From the NCBI GenBank assembly GCA_028565715.1, contig JAOXYC010057787.1, positions 1 to 14,680 of the forward strand: 14,680 bases of DNA. Reading direction: 5' to 3'. Each line of letters starts with the position of its first letter. Position 1 is the first letter of the stretch. Shown piece after piece: positions 7,501 to 13,905 of this stretch. This DNA comes from Phoronis pallida. Lineage: Eukaryota > Phoronida > Phoronidae. The notes beneath the pieces were generated by a model. The model saw nothing but the letters and a program-made list of their open reading frames with translations, did not search any database and had not been told where the DNA came from. A program made the translations under genes and the position numbers.

Positions 7501-9936
7501 TGATTTTCTCCCAAACCCCTCAAGCGATTTTAACGAAACTTGGTACACATACTGTGGATGATGTTTGGCCGCAACAGAAAACTTTTCGCAACTTAAAGTC
7601 AACCCTAGCTCCTCCTGTTGGCCAAATTTGTTAGTTAAAAATCCATATTCTAATGGTTTTTGTTGTTTTTCTCCAAAACCCCAAGTGATTTTTACAAAAC
7701 TTGGTACATATACTCTGGGTGATGATTGGCTGCAAAAAAAAGTTCTCGGAACTTTTAGTTAACCCAAGCTCCCCCTGTTGGCCAAATTTAATCGTTAAAA
7801 ATCCATGTTTAATGTTTTTTGTCAATTTTCTCCCAAACCCCTCAAGTGATTTTGACGAAACTTGGTACACATACTCTGGGTGGTGATTGGCCACGACAAA
7901 AAGGTTTTCGGAACTATAAGTCAAACCTAGCTCCCCCTGTTGGCCAAATTTGTTCGTTAAAAATCCTCATAAATGGTTTTTGTCGATTTTCTTTGAAACG
8001 CCTCAAGTGATTTTGAGGAAACTCTGGTTGATGATTGGCTGGCATGATAATGTTTTCGGCACTAATTGTCAACCCTAGCTCCCCTTGTTGGCCAAATTTA
8101 TTTGTTAAAAATTGGTTTTCGTGGATTTTCTCTGAAACTGTTCAACCAAGTTTGATGAAACTTAGTTACATATGCTCTGGATGATTGGCCGAAGCTCCCC
8201 CTGTTGGCCAAATTTGTTCATTAAAAATGGTTTTCATTGATTTTCTCTGAAACGTTCGAGTGATTTTGACAGAACTTGGTAGTCCTCTACAATATTTGAC
8301 TGATAATTGGCTGCTATAGGAAAAGGTTTTGGGGCGATATTTCAATTCTTACTTCTCTTGTAAAAAATGAAACTTGGTACAGATGTTCTTAGTGTTGATT
8401 TGCTTAAACATAAAGAGGCTGTGAGCTCTCCCTTACTCCAACATTTGTTAAATTATTCCTCATTTCTGCTGATTTTTATTTCCTCAATGTACCACCCACG
8501 TGGACGCATCTTTTTAGCATTGCTCTAGTTGTTCATTTAATTTCCTAATTGTCATATTGGTGTTATGTCGAAAATATTTTTCAATGAAAGGTGTCTTTTC
8601 ATTTGCAGTGCACCGCAACCCAAGTTTACAATAGTGCAAGAACCAGCATCTGGTCACCCAGAGTTTCTGGTTGCAGAAATACAACTTCCAAAAGTGGTAA
8701 GTTGTCATTGTAATAACTAATTTTAGTACTGTATACACCCAGGTATAACCCCAACTTCGGGATATAAGCCCTGTTGTGATAAAAGCTTAGTTTTGTGCTT
8801 ATACATAAATGCATGTAAAAGCACACTTGGGTATAAGCCCACCCTGTTTTTTTGGGGATTCCCAATCTACAAGCCCAGGGTGGGTTCAGTATATCCGCCC
8901 AGATTTTAACATTGGATGGAAGTTAATGATTTTTTTACAACGGCCCGAAGTACTATTTATGTTTTGAATTGCAATAATAAAATAGAGAAAAATGATTTGT
9001 ATGGAGTTTAATATTATATATATTGTGAAAGTGCAAATAAATATAAGATCAAAGTTTGATTAATATCATAAAATATATTGGCCTTAAAAAACATGACACT
9101 AAAATTTTTATTTCTTTACAGAAAACTTCCCATACTCTGACATTAGATTTGGGTGAAGACAGAATTCTACTGAAAACCAGATCTAATGTATATTACCTAG
9201 ATATATACCTACCATTTAACATTATACAGGACGAGTGTGGATCACAGTTCAATAAAACTACAAAGGTAATATCAACAAAGTCTAGTACTACGGTTTAAGT
9301 GAATTTATTATTATTACGGTTTTAGTGAATGTCCCTACAATTTTAACTGTCATGTTTGAAAAGTGATTAAATCCTGGTTTAATACAGATCGACAACAGTT
9401 TTTAACCTAGAATCAACATTTTTTTGAGAACATTGGATCAAGCAACGTTTCAAAAACTTGACTGCAATTTTTTATTCAAAAGCATACAGATTTTGTATTC
9501 AAAGTTAAAACACTTTCTAAATACAATTGGTTAAAATATAGGGACAGAACCTTTTTAGCCATTTTGAAATATCTAGACTGTTACGATTGAGGACTCCATG
9601 TCTTGATCACAAATTAATAACTAATGGCATGGTGATACCTCAAGCACGCTGTGGGATCAAGCGATATGGTTTCTTTGGTTTTTACTAGGCTTTGTTTTTA
9701 ATTCAACTGAATGACAATTGGTAAGATGAGCATGTTTGTAAAAGTGAATAGTGGATGTAGTTATCAAAAATGTTGCTTTTAATTCCTGTGATGCTACATT
9801 TCTTATTTGCAGATAAATATTGACCGGTTTTTCAAAAAATTGTAGTTTTTGTTGAATTAGGTTTGATCATTTTAAATGAACAGTCATTCTTTGTTTTCAG
9901 ACTCTTACCATCACAATGCCAGTAGTGCCGTCATGA
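1436..9936 (+). CDS. PIH1D1: PIH1 domain-containing protein 1, complete 10-exon gene (298 aa)
   Basis: Coding exons are 1436-1504, 3429-3495, 3816-3883, 4299-4416, 5531-5674, 6186-6282, 6666-6731, 8609-8696, 9122-9265 and 9901-9936. They sum to 897 nt, join in one open frame, and every intron is GT-AG. The product matches PIH1D1 (Nop17) family landmarks: GFCIKT (46-51), KVFLN (58-62), RLPMSLGEPHAEID (93-106), GQGCTAYDV (109-117) and QNLRS (172-176). Length is close to the roughly 290 residues of vertebrate orthologues. PIH1D1 is known as the adaptor of R2TP (RUVBL1/2, RPAP3, PIH1D1). It uses a basic PIH1 pocket to bind phosphorylated acidic motifs on clients such as TELO2 for HSP90-assisted assembly of PIKK, snoRNP and RNA polymerase complexes, in cytoplasm and nucleus. 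Lys50 and Lys58 sit where the family's phosphopeptide-binding lysines lie. The C-terminal part (about 211-298) is the CS-like domain that binds RPAP3. The N-terminal Gln tract looks lineage-specific. The start is the only in-frame ATG of exon 1 and has a good Kozak context (gccATGg). Confidence 0.95.
1698..2012. repeat. Duplicated ~183-bp block in PIH1D1 intron 1
   Basis: Copy 1 (about 1698-1842) and copy 2 (about 1881-2012) both start agcttcttgcctttt. Both continue through ccaagctgttaa, tagtttaacacttt or cagtttaacacttt, attcaaaaagtt and cacaagc, and both end caaggtgtt. Fragments of a third copy recur as ttcttgtcttttg near 2035 and ccaagctgttaaaa near 2131. The array ends just upstream of the TATA-like box of the zinc-finger gene, so it may belong to that gene's 5' flank or to the end of a mobile element. 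Confidence 0.7.
2169..2177 (+). promoter_or_regulatory. TATA-like box upstream of the intronic zinc-finger gene
   Basis: The sequence TATAAAAAG lies 51 bp upstream of the ATG at 2228. That spacing would give a short 5' UTR and an independent promoter inside intron 1 of PIH1D1. In this AT-rich DNA a chance match is possible. Confidence 0.45.
2228..2881 (+). CDS. PHD-like plus FLYWCH zinc-finger protein, single exon, nested in PIH1D1 intron 1
   Basis: The 217-codon frame is intact. Residues 8-63 form a PHD-like C4HC3 finger: Cys8-x2-Cys11, Cys24-x2-Cys27, Trp30-Gln-His32, Cys36, Cys60-x2-Cys63. Residues 64-130 are acidic and Ser/Thr-rich, with the motif HEMSD repeated at 70 and 93. Residues about 136-201 match a FLYWCH finger: Gly-Tyr-Thr-Tyr (155-158), Trp166-Arg-Cys168, Cys180-Lys-Ala182, His198-x-His200. 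FLYWCH fingers are known DNA- or protein-binding modules often found with Mutator-like transposases, so a role in DNA or chromatin binding in the nucleus is inferred. No transposase catalytic region follows, so this may be a domesticated fragment, a retrocopy or the finger part of a decayed element. It is on the same strand as PIH1D1, has a TATA-like box upstream and AATAAA at 3162 and 3216 downstream. The ATG context (agctATGt) is weak. Confidence 0.8.
   Translation: MSQEVYPCVVCHKEVRTKQHALKCDICSRWQHRVNCSPHISLVLYRTMVRGEFDDLSFFCRDCTASSPDHEMSDNDKMDQTSDSNTSVASSTHEMSDIDETHQIGVAINKPILEEDTMHKDDTLPEMLTTKFGVTFKVVKSRTKRGNAMLVDNMGYTYTKKATTYWRCSARRKIMFFSLCKATVTQRGSVFTEGSTDHTHPPFISYEVWKDLFMDSN
2882..3428. 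other. Remainder of PIH1D1 intron 1
   Basis: AT-rich and non-coding. It contains candidate poly(A) hexamers for the zinc-finger gene (AATAAA at 3162-3167 and 3216-3221) and a dispersed-repeat fragment at about 3278-3345. Confidence 0.5.
3278..3345. repeat. Short dispersed-repeat-like fragment (AGCGCTTTTT / AAAGTGCTTTACA)
   Basis: An ATA-rich run is followed by cagtgctacgtagcgctttt and then caaagtgctttacaa. The two GCGCT/AGTGC blocks can pair, giving a small hairpin. Similar 'tagcgctt...aaagcgctttaca' fragments are, from memory, common in marine invertebrate genomes; I could not check this. Confidence 0.4.
3429..3495 (+). CDS. PIH1D1: PIH1D1 coding exon 2 (residues 24-45, Gln-rich linker)
   Basis: Acceptor is cttccag and donor is G|GTATT; the exon ends in phase 1. 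It encodes two QQQQ runs separated by SAS, then NVITCIPRP, which leads into the PIH1 domain. Mixed CAG and CAA codons argue against a very recent pure CAG expansion. Confidence 0.85.
3496..3815. other. PIH1D1 intron 2
   Basis: This 320-bp AT-rich intron has donor GTATTA and acceptor catttcag. I see no gene or clear repeat in it. Confidence 0.8.
3816..3883 (+). CDS. PIH1D1: PIH1D1 coding exon 3 (residues 46-68, start of PIH1 domain)
   Basis: Acceptor is catttcag and donor is GTAAGT. It encodes GFCIKTK, a Lys-rich loop and KVFLNACMHEN, the first strands of the PIH1 domain. Lys50 and Lys58 correspond to the basic residues that the family uses to hold the phosphate of client motifs. Confidence 0.92.
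3905..4096. repeat. GC-rich inverted and direct repeat block in intron 3
   Basis: This CpG-rich stretch stands out in an AT-rich intron. A direct repeat of 28 bp occurs at 3964-3991 and 4039-4066 (both begin ccccgcaca and contain attgcc). An inverted repeat pairs 3968-3985 (gcacacctagcacaattg) with 4069-4086 (caatcgtgctaggtgtgc), with 17 of 18 bases complementary. The left edge, cctagtgcgg...cggcaatcacgcc, also resembles the reverse of the right part. It looks like a short non-autonomous foldback element with decayed ends. Confidence 0.55.
4299..4416 (+). CDS. PIH1D1: PIH1D1 coding exon 4 (residues 69-107)
   Basis: Acceptor is gtttgtag and donor is A|GTTTGT, phase 1 at the end. It encodes the helix KDISEKELMEVLES and the family signature FRLPMSLGEPHAEID, which is one of the clearest markers for PIH1D1. 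Confidence 0.93.
4834..5510. mobile_element. Foldback/MITE-like element with ~85-bp inverted ends in intron 4
   Basis: The left end (4834-4920) and right end (about 5423-5510) are inverted copies. Shared pieces read on the left strand are aatataag, tgaagt, gaagaacaaa, aatgtc, ataacgtt and atttattcacaaat. By eye the arms are roughly 80-85% identical. A second, inner inverted repeat pairs 4913-4932 with 5057-5076 perfectly over 20 bp and extends imperfectly to 4945/5044. Between the inner arm and the right end lies a GC-rich segment (about 5085-5375) unlike its surroundings. No transposase is present, so it would be non-autonomous. Target-site duplications were not clear. Confidence 0.7.
5085..5375. 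other. GC-rich cargo segment within the foldback element
   Basis: This ~290-bp segment is much richer in G+C than the flanking arms. Two overlapping plus-strand frames of about 60 codons exist, but neither has a recognisable motif and both end in the AT-rich edge. A partial direct repeat, gcagtctac, occurs near 5120 and 5330. It may be captured genomic sequence or an unrelated repeat. Confidence 0.45.
5531..5674 (+). CDS. PIH1D1: PIH1D1 coding exon 5 (residues 108-155)
   Basis: Acceptor is atttatttag and donor is A|GTAAGA. It encodes GQGCTAYDVLIHPDF followed by a helical stretch ending ALEGLENKYDIELDR, the core of the PIH1 domain. The preceding intron carries a foldback element that ends about 20 bp before this acceptor. 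Confidence 0.93.
5675..6185. other. PIH1D1 intron 5
   Basis: A 511-bp intron. A moderately GC-richer patch at about 5925-6060 overlaps a 106-codon frame without any recognisable domain. I consider it non-coding and see no clear repeat. Confidence 0.6.
6186..6282 (+). CDS. PIH1D1: PIH1D1 coding exon 6 (residues 156-187)
   Basis: Acceptor is attttcag and donor is AG|GTATAC. It encodes NWVMLKNRRCVGKLQEQNLRS and a basic tail, closing the PIH1 domain. Arg and Lys residues here (163, 164, 168, 175) probably add to the basic phosphopeptide surface. Confidence 0.92.
6283..6665. other. PIH1D1 intron 6
   Basis: A 383-bp AT-rich intron with donor GTATAC and acceptor ttttcag. No gene or repeat is seen in it. 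Confidence 0.75.
6666..6731 (+). CDS. PIH1D1: PIH1D1 coding exon 7 (residues 188-209, interdomain linker)
   Basis: Acceptor is ttttcag and donor is AA|GTAGGT. It encodes a poorly conserved charged linker (SQRGVGKPLISEMTESKEDE) between the PIH1 and CS-like domains. It is accepted because it joins exons 6 and 8 in frame. The intron after it contains the large tandem-repeat element. Confidence 0.82.
6929..8509. mobile_element. Satellite-bearing element with 10-bp inverted ends in intron 7
   Basis: The left end reads ATGCGTCCAC (6929-6938) and the right end reads GTGGACGCAT (8500-8509), exact inverted copies. Next to the left end is a CGTCC-rich stretch (about 6965-7008). The rest is a tandem array with a ~161-bp unit. 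This layout, short inverted ends around a central array of ~160-bp repeats with no enzyme gene, resembles non-autonomous Helitron-like or pearl/CvE-type elements described in bivalves. That class assignment is an inference. No clear target-site duplication was found. Confidence 0.6.
7017..8400. repeat. Tandem array of a ~161-bp unit, about 10 copies
   Basis: Each unit contains, in order, CCCCTGTTGGCCAAATTTGT, GTTAAAAAT, TGGTTTT, GATTTTCTC, GATTTTGACGAAACTTGG, TACACATRCTCTGGGTGATG, ATTGGCCG and AAGTCAACC. The TACA core starts at 7063, 7221, 7382, 7544, 7705, 7866, 8167 and 8378, with deleted versions near 8020 and 8281. Spacings of the first six are 158, 161, 162, 161 and 161 bp. Copies become shorter and more divergent towards the right. 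Because 161 is not a multiple of three and stops recur, the array is not coding. Confidence 0.88.
8609..8696 (+). CDS. PIH1D1: PIH1D1 coding exon 8 (residues 210-239, start of CS-like domain)
   Basis: Acceptor is catttgcag and donor is GTAAGT. It encodes PKFTIVQEPASGHPEFLVAEIQLPKV. The FLVAEIQLPK strand is typical of the PIH1 C-terminal CS-like domain. Confidence 0.92.
8728..8905. repeat. Inverted-repeat cluster (GTATAAGCCC motifs) in intron 8
   Basis: The motif recurs as caggtataacccc (about 8740), gggatataagccctg (8759-8773) and gggtataagcccaccctg (8829-8846). It is inverted as cagggtgggttcagtatatcc (8876-8896, one insertion). The last two can form a hairpin around a ~30-base loop. It looks like a decayed short mobile element. 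Confidence 0.5.
9122..9265 (+). CDS. PIH1D1: PIH1D1 coding exon 9 (residues 240-287)
   Basis: Acceptor is tttctttacag and donor is GTAATA. It encodes HTLTLDLGEDRILL, YYLDIYLPFNI and a tail with Lys286/288-type basic character, which are successive strands of the CS-like fold. Both ends are in phase 0. An in-frame intronic ATG upstream at 9056 is not the start. Confidence 0.92.
9266..9900. other. PIH1D1 intron 9
   Basis: A 635-bp AT-rich intron. A short near-duplication, acggttt(t)a-agtgaat, occurs at about 9290 and 9317. I see no other repeat, gene or structured element in it. Confidence 0.7.
9901..9936 (+). CDS. PIH1D1: PIH1D1 coding exon 10 (residues 288-298 and stop)
   Basis: Acceptor is ttgttttcag. 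The exon encodes TLTITMPVVPS and a TGA stop. The hydrophobic TxTxPxxP ending is the last strand of the CS-like domain and resembles the C-termini of vertebrate PIH1D1 proteins. Confidence 0.88.
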   Translation, partial: TLTITMPVVPS

Positions 9937-10371
9937 CAGTGTTCCGGTTAGCTTAGCAACGACCCACAATCTTGTAAAATACAGAAATGATTCATCGCAT
10001 TGATAAAGTTTGCAGAGTGTGAAATGATACCTTTATGTATGAATGTTAGACAACAATTGTGTTGCATCTTTATTTGAACTGTACAAGCTAAATCGCTTTA
10101 AAAAACTGTTAATTGTATTTTTCACACAGCTGCAGCATTGGTTTGCAAACAAATATAGAGAAAACCATTTATCTGACGAATGCATGAGACAATAGGAGCC
10201 AAGGAGGAATCCAGAAACTCAGCCATCAAATATTATTACATTTTGTGATAAAAAATTCTCGCGTTTGAGTAGGGTGAATACAAATTTCATATATTGATTT
10301 CTACAGACGTTTTATTCTATGATCTTTCAAAAAATTGTTTCAACTCTATTCTCGTGAGAAATTAAATGTAA
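9937..10371 (+). other. PIH1D1: Proximal 3' UTR of PIH1D1
   Basis: Non-coding sequence follows the stop codon. The first poly(A)-like hexamers are the variants ATTAAA at 10361 and 10371. No AATAAA occurs before about 10828, so the transcript either ends near 10390 or continues through the palindromic element to about 10860. Confidence 0.5.
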
Positions 10372-10796
10372 TTAAAGGTATTTGCAACTATTTCTGAATG
10401 TTCTCTATCATTATGCTAGAAAAATCAATTTAAGTGAATTGAAAAAATTATTTTTGATATTTTGATCAAATCTTGTGATGTCACTGGCACGTAATTCACA
10501 TTGGAAAAATATGTTTCTTTGCAAATAATTTCAAGAAAATTGCCAAATCCCTACATTAAACATATTTGCCAATTTTCTTGTTAGGAATTCAAATCTTGAA
10601 ATTATTTGAAAAATAAGTATTTTTCCAATGTGTTTAGCCATGACTTACGTGCCAATGACATCACAGATTTGATCAAAATATCAAAAATATTTTTGTCCCA
10701 AAAATGTTTTTTTCACTAAAATTGATTTTTCTAGCATAATGATAGCATTGTAGACCATCTTAGATACCATTCAGAAATAGATGCAAATACCTTTAA
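10372..10796. mobile_element. TTAA-flanked palindromic MITE (417 bp) downstream of PIH1D1 stop
   Basis: TTAA at 10372-10375 and TTAA at 10793-10796 flank an interior that begins AGGTATTTGC and ends GCAAATACCT, an exact inverted match. The arms continue as ctatttctgaatg, tatcattatgctagaaaaat, tgatattttgatcaaatc and tgtgatgtca, and then as aatttcaag-type sequence near the centre. A tighter inner hairpin pairs 10532-10548 with 10564-10580. A TTAA duplication is characteristic of the piggyBac superfamily, so a non-autonomous piggyBac-like MITE is the best reading. No coding capacity is present. Confidence 0.8.
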
Positions 10797-10827
10797 CATT
10801 TAAATGTTGCCATTAGTATTTGTGTAA

Positions 10828-10841
10828 AATAAATGAATAAA
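10828..10841 (+). terminator. PIH1D1: Candidate PIH1D1 poly(A) signals
   Basis: Two AATAAA hexamers occur at 10828-10833 and 10836-10841 on the plus strand, followed by a T-rich and GT-containing stretch (gaagttttaaagttgttt). They are about 890 bp after the stop codon and beyond the TTAA element. Confidence 0.5.
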
Positions 10842-10862
10842 AACTTTGAAGTTTTAAAGTTG

Positions 10863-10868
10863 TTTATT
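10863..10868 (-). terminator. Candidate poly(A) signal of the convergent minus-strand gene
   Basis: TTTATT on the plus strand reads AATAAA on the minus strand. It would end a minus-strand transcript whose last coding exon lies at 12359-12499, giving a ~1.5-kb 3' UTR. Other TTTATT sites exist in this AT-rich area, so the choice is uncertain. Confidence 0.35.
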
Positions 10869-10869
10869 G

Positions 10870-12358
10870 TTTTAAATCTGTTTGCTAGAAATATCACCAA
10901 ACAAGCATAGGCTATCACAGTTCTAAAGATAGTCATAGAATTATACAACTTTGCAAAAATGTTAATCAAAAAGAAAAATAGAAAAAACAAAATTCTCCAA
11001 ATTACTTCCAAACAATAGGTTTCGAAACAACCAGAAATAGTCTATACAACACAAAATGAAACACCTGTTCTTTGTACCCCCAATTAAATAAAAATAAATT
11101 AATAGTGAAATCACCAAAAATCAATACTTTACATAATTCTCATAACACCTTCCTTCTCCATATACTTTTCATTACTTTGTTCATGATTTTTTATAAAAAA
11201 TTTCATAATTTAAGAAAAACAACTTTCTTTTGGCAATTATTAAACATGAAAATCCTGTGGTGAATATAAACCCCACATTTAACAAACACTTATTGCCAAC
11301 ATATACAAATACTTTACTATACATATTGAGTTATTTACAAGTCTACTCTTGAGTATTAAAAGTACTCATATGTAATATATACAAACACAAAAAACACTGA
11401 CATTTCATAATGTGTGAGAAACACCAACAGTCTTTGGCTGGTAAAAATTATGTTGCAGGCTTATTCAAAACTTTCTTTCAAACATCAATCTTAATTTGAT
11501 ATTTTAGGTGTTGTACTGTGCTGTCAAACAGAAAGCATTTGATAGCAAAATTTTCACCTGGAATACTTCAAGTTGGTTCCCATGTATCTGTTAAGTTACT
11601 AGAAGTCTCCAAATCACAATTCCTCACTCAACCAATGATCTAGAAGTGTTTCACTCAATTTATGAAAAGTCAGTGGATCTTCTCGCATTCCACTCTGCAA
11701 ATTATTGCCGCGAAATTCAATCAGAGAGCCAAGTAGCAACAGTATGTATTACCGTAAGTTAAAATAGCTAAAAGTATTGCAGGGGCAGTTGAAAGGTTGC
11801 TGCAAAACTATGGGAATTGACTAATCCTCCTCAAATCACTGTTGTAGGAATTGCCGTGTGATTGCCATTTAGGATTTTAACAAAAAACCAATTGTGTGCA
11901 ATGAACGTCTTGAACTTGAATTCCTGTGGAACACTGCTTATTCATCGTTACGGGCTGTCAATTTTGCTTAATGATTATTTTGTACACTTTTTACATGAGG
12001 TAGCTTGAAAAGATACTGCATATTTGGTTTTCTGAATCAAAAACAGCTGATATGTTGGGTGTGATTCTACTGAAATTATCTAAATAACAGATTCTTAAAG
12101 CTTTTGTTCAACTGAAAGCATGTGAAAGCCTAGATGTCAGAAGGTTATATCAGCTATTATCGAATTATGGATAAGTTTGCACACTATCTAAACTAAACCT
12201 GAACTGAAGGTAAACAAAGTCATAGACTAACCTAATGATTTCTATCAAGATTGTCCATTTTAATGGTTATTATAATTATTTGATTGCATAAATCTATCTG
12301 AAGGAATATTTGGACTACCGTATTCCAAGTTCTGACTAGGGTAGGGAAGGAAGTGAGA
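10870..12358 (-). other. Putative long 3' UTR of a minus-strand gene
   Basis: AT-rich sequence without a convincing coding frame on either strand lies between the shared poly(A) region and the minus-strand terminal exon. Short frames at 10793-11011 and 11072-11263 are low-complexity AT translations. It is called UTR only by position. Confidence 0.35.
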
Positions 12359-12499
12359 TCATCGTCCGCGTCGACCCCTACCTACTGAATCGAACAAGCT
12401 GGCGCCGGCGTTCCGTCGGCGTTGGTTGCCCCTTGAGGCGGAGGACGCATGACTACTCGTGGGGCGGGACCTGCTGGTGCCCGGCTCTCTGATTGTCAC
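12359..12499 (-). CDS. Terminal coding exon of an unidentified minus-strand gene (Arg/Gly/Ser-rich tail)
   Basis: On the minus strand a pyrimidine-rich acceptor (tcttttatcttacag) precedes 141 bp that are GC- and CpG-rich in an AT-rich setting. In phase 0 this encodes 46 residues ending at TGA: a Ser/Arg-rich stretch (TSRSRPTSSHASSASRG), then SLFDSVGRGRRGR at the C-terminus. Such basic RG-type tails occur in RNA-binding proteins, but I do not recognise the family. A second frame (entry phase 1) gives DNQRAGHQQVPPHE and a TAG, and it joins in frame to the candidate exon at 13870-13905, so the frame is not settled. The plus strand also has a donor-like CTGTAAGAT at the same edge, but no matching plus-strand exon. 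Confidence 0.5.
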   Translation of the reverse strand: MTIREPGTSRSRPTSSHASSASRGNQRRRNAGASLFDSVGRGRRGR

Positions 12500-13190
12500 C
12501 TGTAAGATAAAAGATGGATGTTTATTATAAGGCATTAGCTTATGCAAAATAAAAGATGAACATTTATTTTTTGATATGATTTGAAATTACAGATTACCAA
12601 TAATACCATTGCATATGTACTGAGGTCTTACCACAGGTAATATAAAACAATTGGAAACTTGAGATCAAACATGCTTCATACGGTTAGGCTTAACTCTTCT
12701 GATTTCCAATGTTTTTAAATAAATATATAACCTATTTAAAGCCCCGATATGAAACCCTTGAACATTAAATAATGCTCATACAGTAATTGTCTTATCACAT
12801 TGTGAAAATCTATTCAAAATGACAAATGCTTAAAATATGTATCATGCAATGCTTTTGGGAATGCATTCATGCTTTAGAAAATTCCAAGCACATCTCTGAT
12901 TCCACACAAACACAATTCAAAGAAGCTATCAAAAATTTCAATCGGTTGTTTTTTTGATACGGAAAAGTTTTTTTTTTGAAAATCATGCAGGAACCTGTCT
13001 GGCCAAATATCATAATTTTAATTGTCTCGGGTTTTTTTTCTGCATTCTCAAAATAGGATTTGGTCATCAGATTTCAGACAGGAGATAACAATAATAACGC
13101 TTCCAAGCCAGTAAAATGCTTATTATGAGAGATCATGAACAATATTTTTCATCAATAATCAAATTGTAGCAATGCAGCAATCAAATAACA
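12500..13190. other. Probable intron of the minus-strand gene, no features seen
   Basis: AT-rich sequence with homopolymer T runs (about 12945-13035). A 66-codon minus-strand frame at 12867-13067 has no recognisable domain. No structured repeat is visible. Confidence 0.45.
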
Positions 13191-13199
13191 TGCACGGAA

Positions 13200-13860
13200 A
13201 TTAAACCATTTTATGAGTCCACCAGAATACATCAACGTAGCCAGGTACATGAAGACACATAAAAGAGTGATGTTCATGTGAAATACCATATCAGGACAAG
13301 TATGATAGTCAATGACCCGACATGAAATAACCCTGGTACTTTCTGTTTCTGTCATGAAATGCCACTTGATTGATAATTGATGCATTGATAATGAAATGCG
13401 ATATAACATACGGTGAAAAATCCACATTTTATAATGTGAAATAACTCTGCCCTCTCAGTTATATAGACATGGAAAAATATTTCCCATTCGAACGATGCTA
13501 ACAAAAAACCCACACAGTGTAAAATAGCCCTAATACTAGCCAACACAAGAAAGATAAATTAATTGGTGTCCATGTGAAAGATGATATTTTAGACTAATGT
13601 GAAATAACCCTCTTTTTGTTATTGTGGAAATGTGAAACAATAGTGTTGATGAAAAGATATAACAGTCAGAGTGACACGTGTCTACCCAGGAAGTCAAAAC
13701 TATGTGAAATAACCCTGTTCTTTTGATTGTGAAAATGTGAAACAATAGTGATGATGAAAATATATCAATGAGTGACACGTGTCAGCCAAGTGTGAACTAG
13801 CCTGCCCAGAAAAGAGATGACACGTGAAAGAGTGGTGTCCGTATAAAAGATCACACAGTG
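13200..13860. repeat. Degenerate tandem repeat region (TGTGAAATAACCCT motif)
   Basis: Two clear copies, 13595-13682 and 13700-13783, share atgtgaaataaccct, ttgtgraaatgtgaaacaa, tagtgrtgatgaaaa and gtgacacgtgtc, with a period of ~102 bp. Weaker copies of tgaaataaccct or tgtgaaata occur near 13277, 13322 and 13434. A related tgaaagagtggtgtccgta segment occurs near 13825, with relatives near 13264 and 13565. Minus-strand frames across 13152-13778 translate the repeat (recurring LFHI) and are not genes. Confidence 0.7.
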
Positions 13861-13869
13861 CTCACTCAC

Positions 13870-13905
13870 CCGGGATATCAATGCTTTTTGTTTTTAGCTG
13901 CATCT
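13870..13905 (-). CDS. Candidate small internal exon of the minus-strand gene
   Basis: A strong donor on the minus strand (CCCGG|GTGAGTGAG) ends a short open stretch that starts after an acceptor-like aaaatttag. A second possible acceptor, gatgcag, would start it at 13897. One frame reads MQLKTKSIDIPG and joins in phase to the alternative frame of the 12359-12499 exon, giving an ending IDIPGDNQRAGHQQVPPHE. The exon is very short and the branch region is only moderately pyrimidine-rich, so it could be a chance match. Confidence 0.3.

Noticed and set aside
6878-8010. Several repeat-region frames on both strands with similar peptides (for example PxxLCWPNLLVKN)
   Set aside because: They are translations of the ~161-bp tandem unit. 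The unit is not a multiple of three and frames are broken between copies.
8514-8865. Minus-strand frames over exon 8
   Set aside because: Antisense to a confident PIH1D1 exon and to the intron 8 hairpin cluster.
9056-9121. Upstream ATG in frame with PIH1D1 exon 9
   Set aside because: This part is intron. A tttctttacag acceptor at 9121 defines the exon, and the family alignment starts there.
13152-13778. Three minus-strand frames with recurring LFHI peptides
   Set aside because: They translate the degenerate TGTGAAATAACCCT repeat and are not protein genes.
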